53,747 nt of DNA from Halodesulfovibrio spirochaetisodalis. Lineage in GTDB: Bacteria; Desulfobacterota; Desulfovibrionia; Desulfovibrionales; Desulfovibrionaceae. The translations under genes and the position numbers were made by a program. Where the stretch lies: contig NZ_JXMS01000025.1 of assembly GCF_001672295.1 (NCBI RefSeq), positions 1-53,747 of the forward strand, given 5' to 3'. The notes under the pieces were generated by a model. It saw only the letters and a list, made by a program, of their open reading frames with translations. It had not been told where the DNA came from and ran no database searches. Positions 52,434 through 53,747 of the stretch are shown piece after piece; position 1 is the first letter of the stretch; every line of letters starts with the position of its first letter.

Positions 52434-53362
52434 GAAAAAACATCTGAAACAGCTGTGGCTTCAACAATCCAGTCCGGTAAAAACATCACCATTGATGCCC
52501 AAAAAGATGTCGCCATTACTGGAGCAGTTGTACATGCAGCAAAAGATGTTTCTCTCTCTGCTGGAGAAAATGTCACTGTCTCCTCTTCTGCCAACACTTA
52601 TACATCCGCCTTCAGCACCACCAATACAGATGCACGTGCAGGCATTGGTGCCAGTGTCGGTGCTGGAACTCCTGCCTTCGGCGTAACCGTCTCTGCATCG
52701 TTTGCTCTTCAAAAAGGTGAAGGTAAAATATCCACTCCGGTTAATACGCAAGTCAGTGCCGGAGAAACTCTTTCTGTTGTTTCTGGAAAAAACACTACCA
52801 TTCAAGGCGCTAACCTGCATGGTTCAACTGTTGACATGAACGTTGGCGAGAATCTGACAGTCGCAAGTACTCAAGGAAGAACAAGTTCTAAAAGTACACA
52901 ACTCAGCATTGGAGGGTCTGTAACCATCGGCTTCGGCTTTAATGCCAGTGGCGGCTTGTCCTCAAGCGGAAAAAATAACGCAGGTGGAAGTCTTGGAGGT
53001 GGTCAAAGCAAAGCTAAATCCAAATGGGTTAAACAGCAGACATCCATCATAGGTGACAAGAAGGTCAATATCTACACTGGAAAAAACACCCAAACAGAAT
53101 TAAACACGTTCTATCTCATACCAAGCCAGACCCTGCTAAAGATATACACAGCGTCTTTAGCATACCTAAAGAACAGCTCCTTCCTTTACTTGATGAAGCA
53201 TGGGCATCTAAGCCGTCAAAAATGAAAGGGGTTACCAGATATGGAAACACTGCTTATAATATCCCAGTGGGCGAGCTATCGGCACTAAAGTGCGAAACTA
53301 AAGTACGCATCGTAGTAAAAGAGAATACAACAAAAATACAAACTGCATATCCAGTAAGGTAG
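52434..53362 (+). pseudogene. 5'-truncated, frameshifted CdiA/FhaB-type stalk fused to a C-terminal toxin domain
   Basis: The frame opens after a stop at 52431 with no proper start. It reads filamentous-haemagglutinin repeats: SGKNITIDAQKDVAITGAVV, HAAKDVSLSAGENVTVSSS, then GETLSVVSGKNTTIQGANLH and GDKKVNIYTGKNTQTEL. Near 53103 the reading must move to another frame (one base missing, probably in an A-run) to continue as KHVLSHTKPDPAKDIHSVFS, then LLPLLDEAWASK, and end as VRIVVKENTTKIQTAYPVR at 53359. That tail looks like a small RNase-type toxin of the BECR fold (inference from HVLxH, DEAW and ITAYP-like motifs). Without export signal and with the shift it should be a silent orphan module. 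Confidence 0.75.
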
Positions 53363-53368
53363 AAAGAA

Positions 53369-53704
53369 GTGAATATAAAAAACATTGTAGTTGGTAAATC
53401 TAGTCAAATTTATTGCCCAGGCTTTCAAGATGGAAGAATTATGAAGATTTTACTAAAAAAAACGGGACAAGTAATATACGCATGTGAGGAATGTGACGCA
53501 ACATGGTTATCACTAGAGGACATCTTTGACGATGAAAAAGGCGAAGACTTAATAGATTATCTTGAGACCCTCGGCTATATAAAAGAAGGGATTGAAGTAG
53601 CCTGGGATGATTTTAGAAAAAATCAAGGGTTCGTCACGCTTCAAGATGTTGAACATATTATAAAAAAATATAACATAAAAATCATACCACCAACGCCACT
53701 TTAA
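53369..53704 (+). CDS. Cysteine-rich CDI-type immunity protein, copy 2
   Basis: 111 residues from GTG at 53369, six bases after the toxin stop; AAGG in the toxin's last codon is the ribosome binding candidate. Aligns with copy 1: QIYCPGFQDGRIMKILLKK against YIYCSDCEQGRIQKVILKK, ACEECDATWLSLEDI against VCEECESLWFSLEEI, and HIIKKYNIKII against TIEKYKIKVV. The first CxxC is reduced to one cysteine, so metal binding may be altered. It should protect against the toxin encoded just upstream. Confidence 0.75.
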   Translation: MNIKNIVVGKSSQIYCPGFQDGRIMKILLKKTGQVIYACEECDATWLSLEDIFDDEKGEDLIDYLETLGYIKEGIEVAWDDFRKNQGFVTLQDVEHIIKKYNIKIIPPTPL

Positions 53705-53706
53705 CA

Positions 53707-53745
53707 GCAAAGGCTCCCATATTAAGTTGGGAGCCTTTGCTGTTA
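53707..53745 (+). terminator. Terminator after immunity copy 2
   Basis: A 13-bp perfect stem (GCAAAGGCTCCCA at 53707-53719 with 53728-53740) followed by a short T-rich stretch at the window's end. Confidence 0.88.
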
Positions 53746-53747
53746 TT

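Overview
The window looks like a chromosomal segment of a marine, Gram-negative sulfate reducer of the Desulfovibrionaceae, most like Halodesulfovibrio (inference from gene content and moderate base composition; no rRNA or tRNA is present to prove it). Pointers are a Desulfovibrio-type outer-membrane porin, a haem-binding P460-type cytochrome, secreted proteins with a GWGxIAxELGVHP motif, and a marine-type D-amino-acid catabolic operon.

Layout. (1) 1-9.5 kb: the 3' end of a giant RTX adhesin, a short RTX paralogue that shares its secretion signal and terminator, and a complete type I secretion system (TolC, HlyB-like ABC, HlyD-like fusion protein). (2) 9.5-12.4 kb: porin, methylglyoxal synthase (mgsA) and a small hypothetical gene. 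(3) 12.4-19 kb: two large, cysteine-rich paralogous lipoproteins on the minus strand with a conserved leader, separated by AT-rich intergenic DNA carrying several minus-strand terminators that have no obvious gene. (4) 19-23.3 kb: an ECF sigma operon whose presumed anti-sigma factor carries a carbohydrate-binding (CBM48/AMPK-like) domain, followed by three exported proteins. (5) 23.3-30 kb: an RND efflux pair, a KefB/C-type antiporter and cytochrome P460. (6) 30-41.6 kb: a minus-strand surface-glycan operon with all six pseudaminic acid genes (pseB, C, F, G, H, I), plus an acyl carrier protein and a KAS III enzyme inserted between pseH and pseI, a PglK-like ABC exporter and two capsule-type transferases. 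(7) 42.4-45.3 kb: dgcN-dgcA-dat, a D-amino-acid operon. (8) 45.5-49.1 kb: a scrambled accessory zone with a nuclease-like gene, orphan immunity genes including an Imm32 type, a decayed IS3-family element sitting in a second broken copy of the nuclease gene, and a yrhK-like gene. (9) 49.5-51 kb: an RNHCP zinc protein gene coupled to rsgA. (10) 51-53.7 kb: a stretch with a possible structured RNA and an orphan TetR-type palindrome, then a decayed array of contact-dependent-inhibition toxin tails and cysteine-rich immunity paralogues, ending with a frameshifted CdiA stalk-toxin gene and an intact immunity gene.

The parts most likely to be new are the acyl-carrier branch inside the pseudaminic acid operon, the orphan toxin/immunity array at the right end, and the sigma/anti-sigma operon with a sugar-binding sensor domain. 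Much of the window deals with the cell surface: adhesin secretion, glycan export, porin, lipoproteins and contact-dependent competition.
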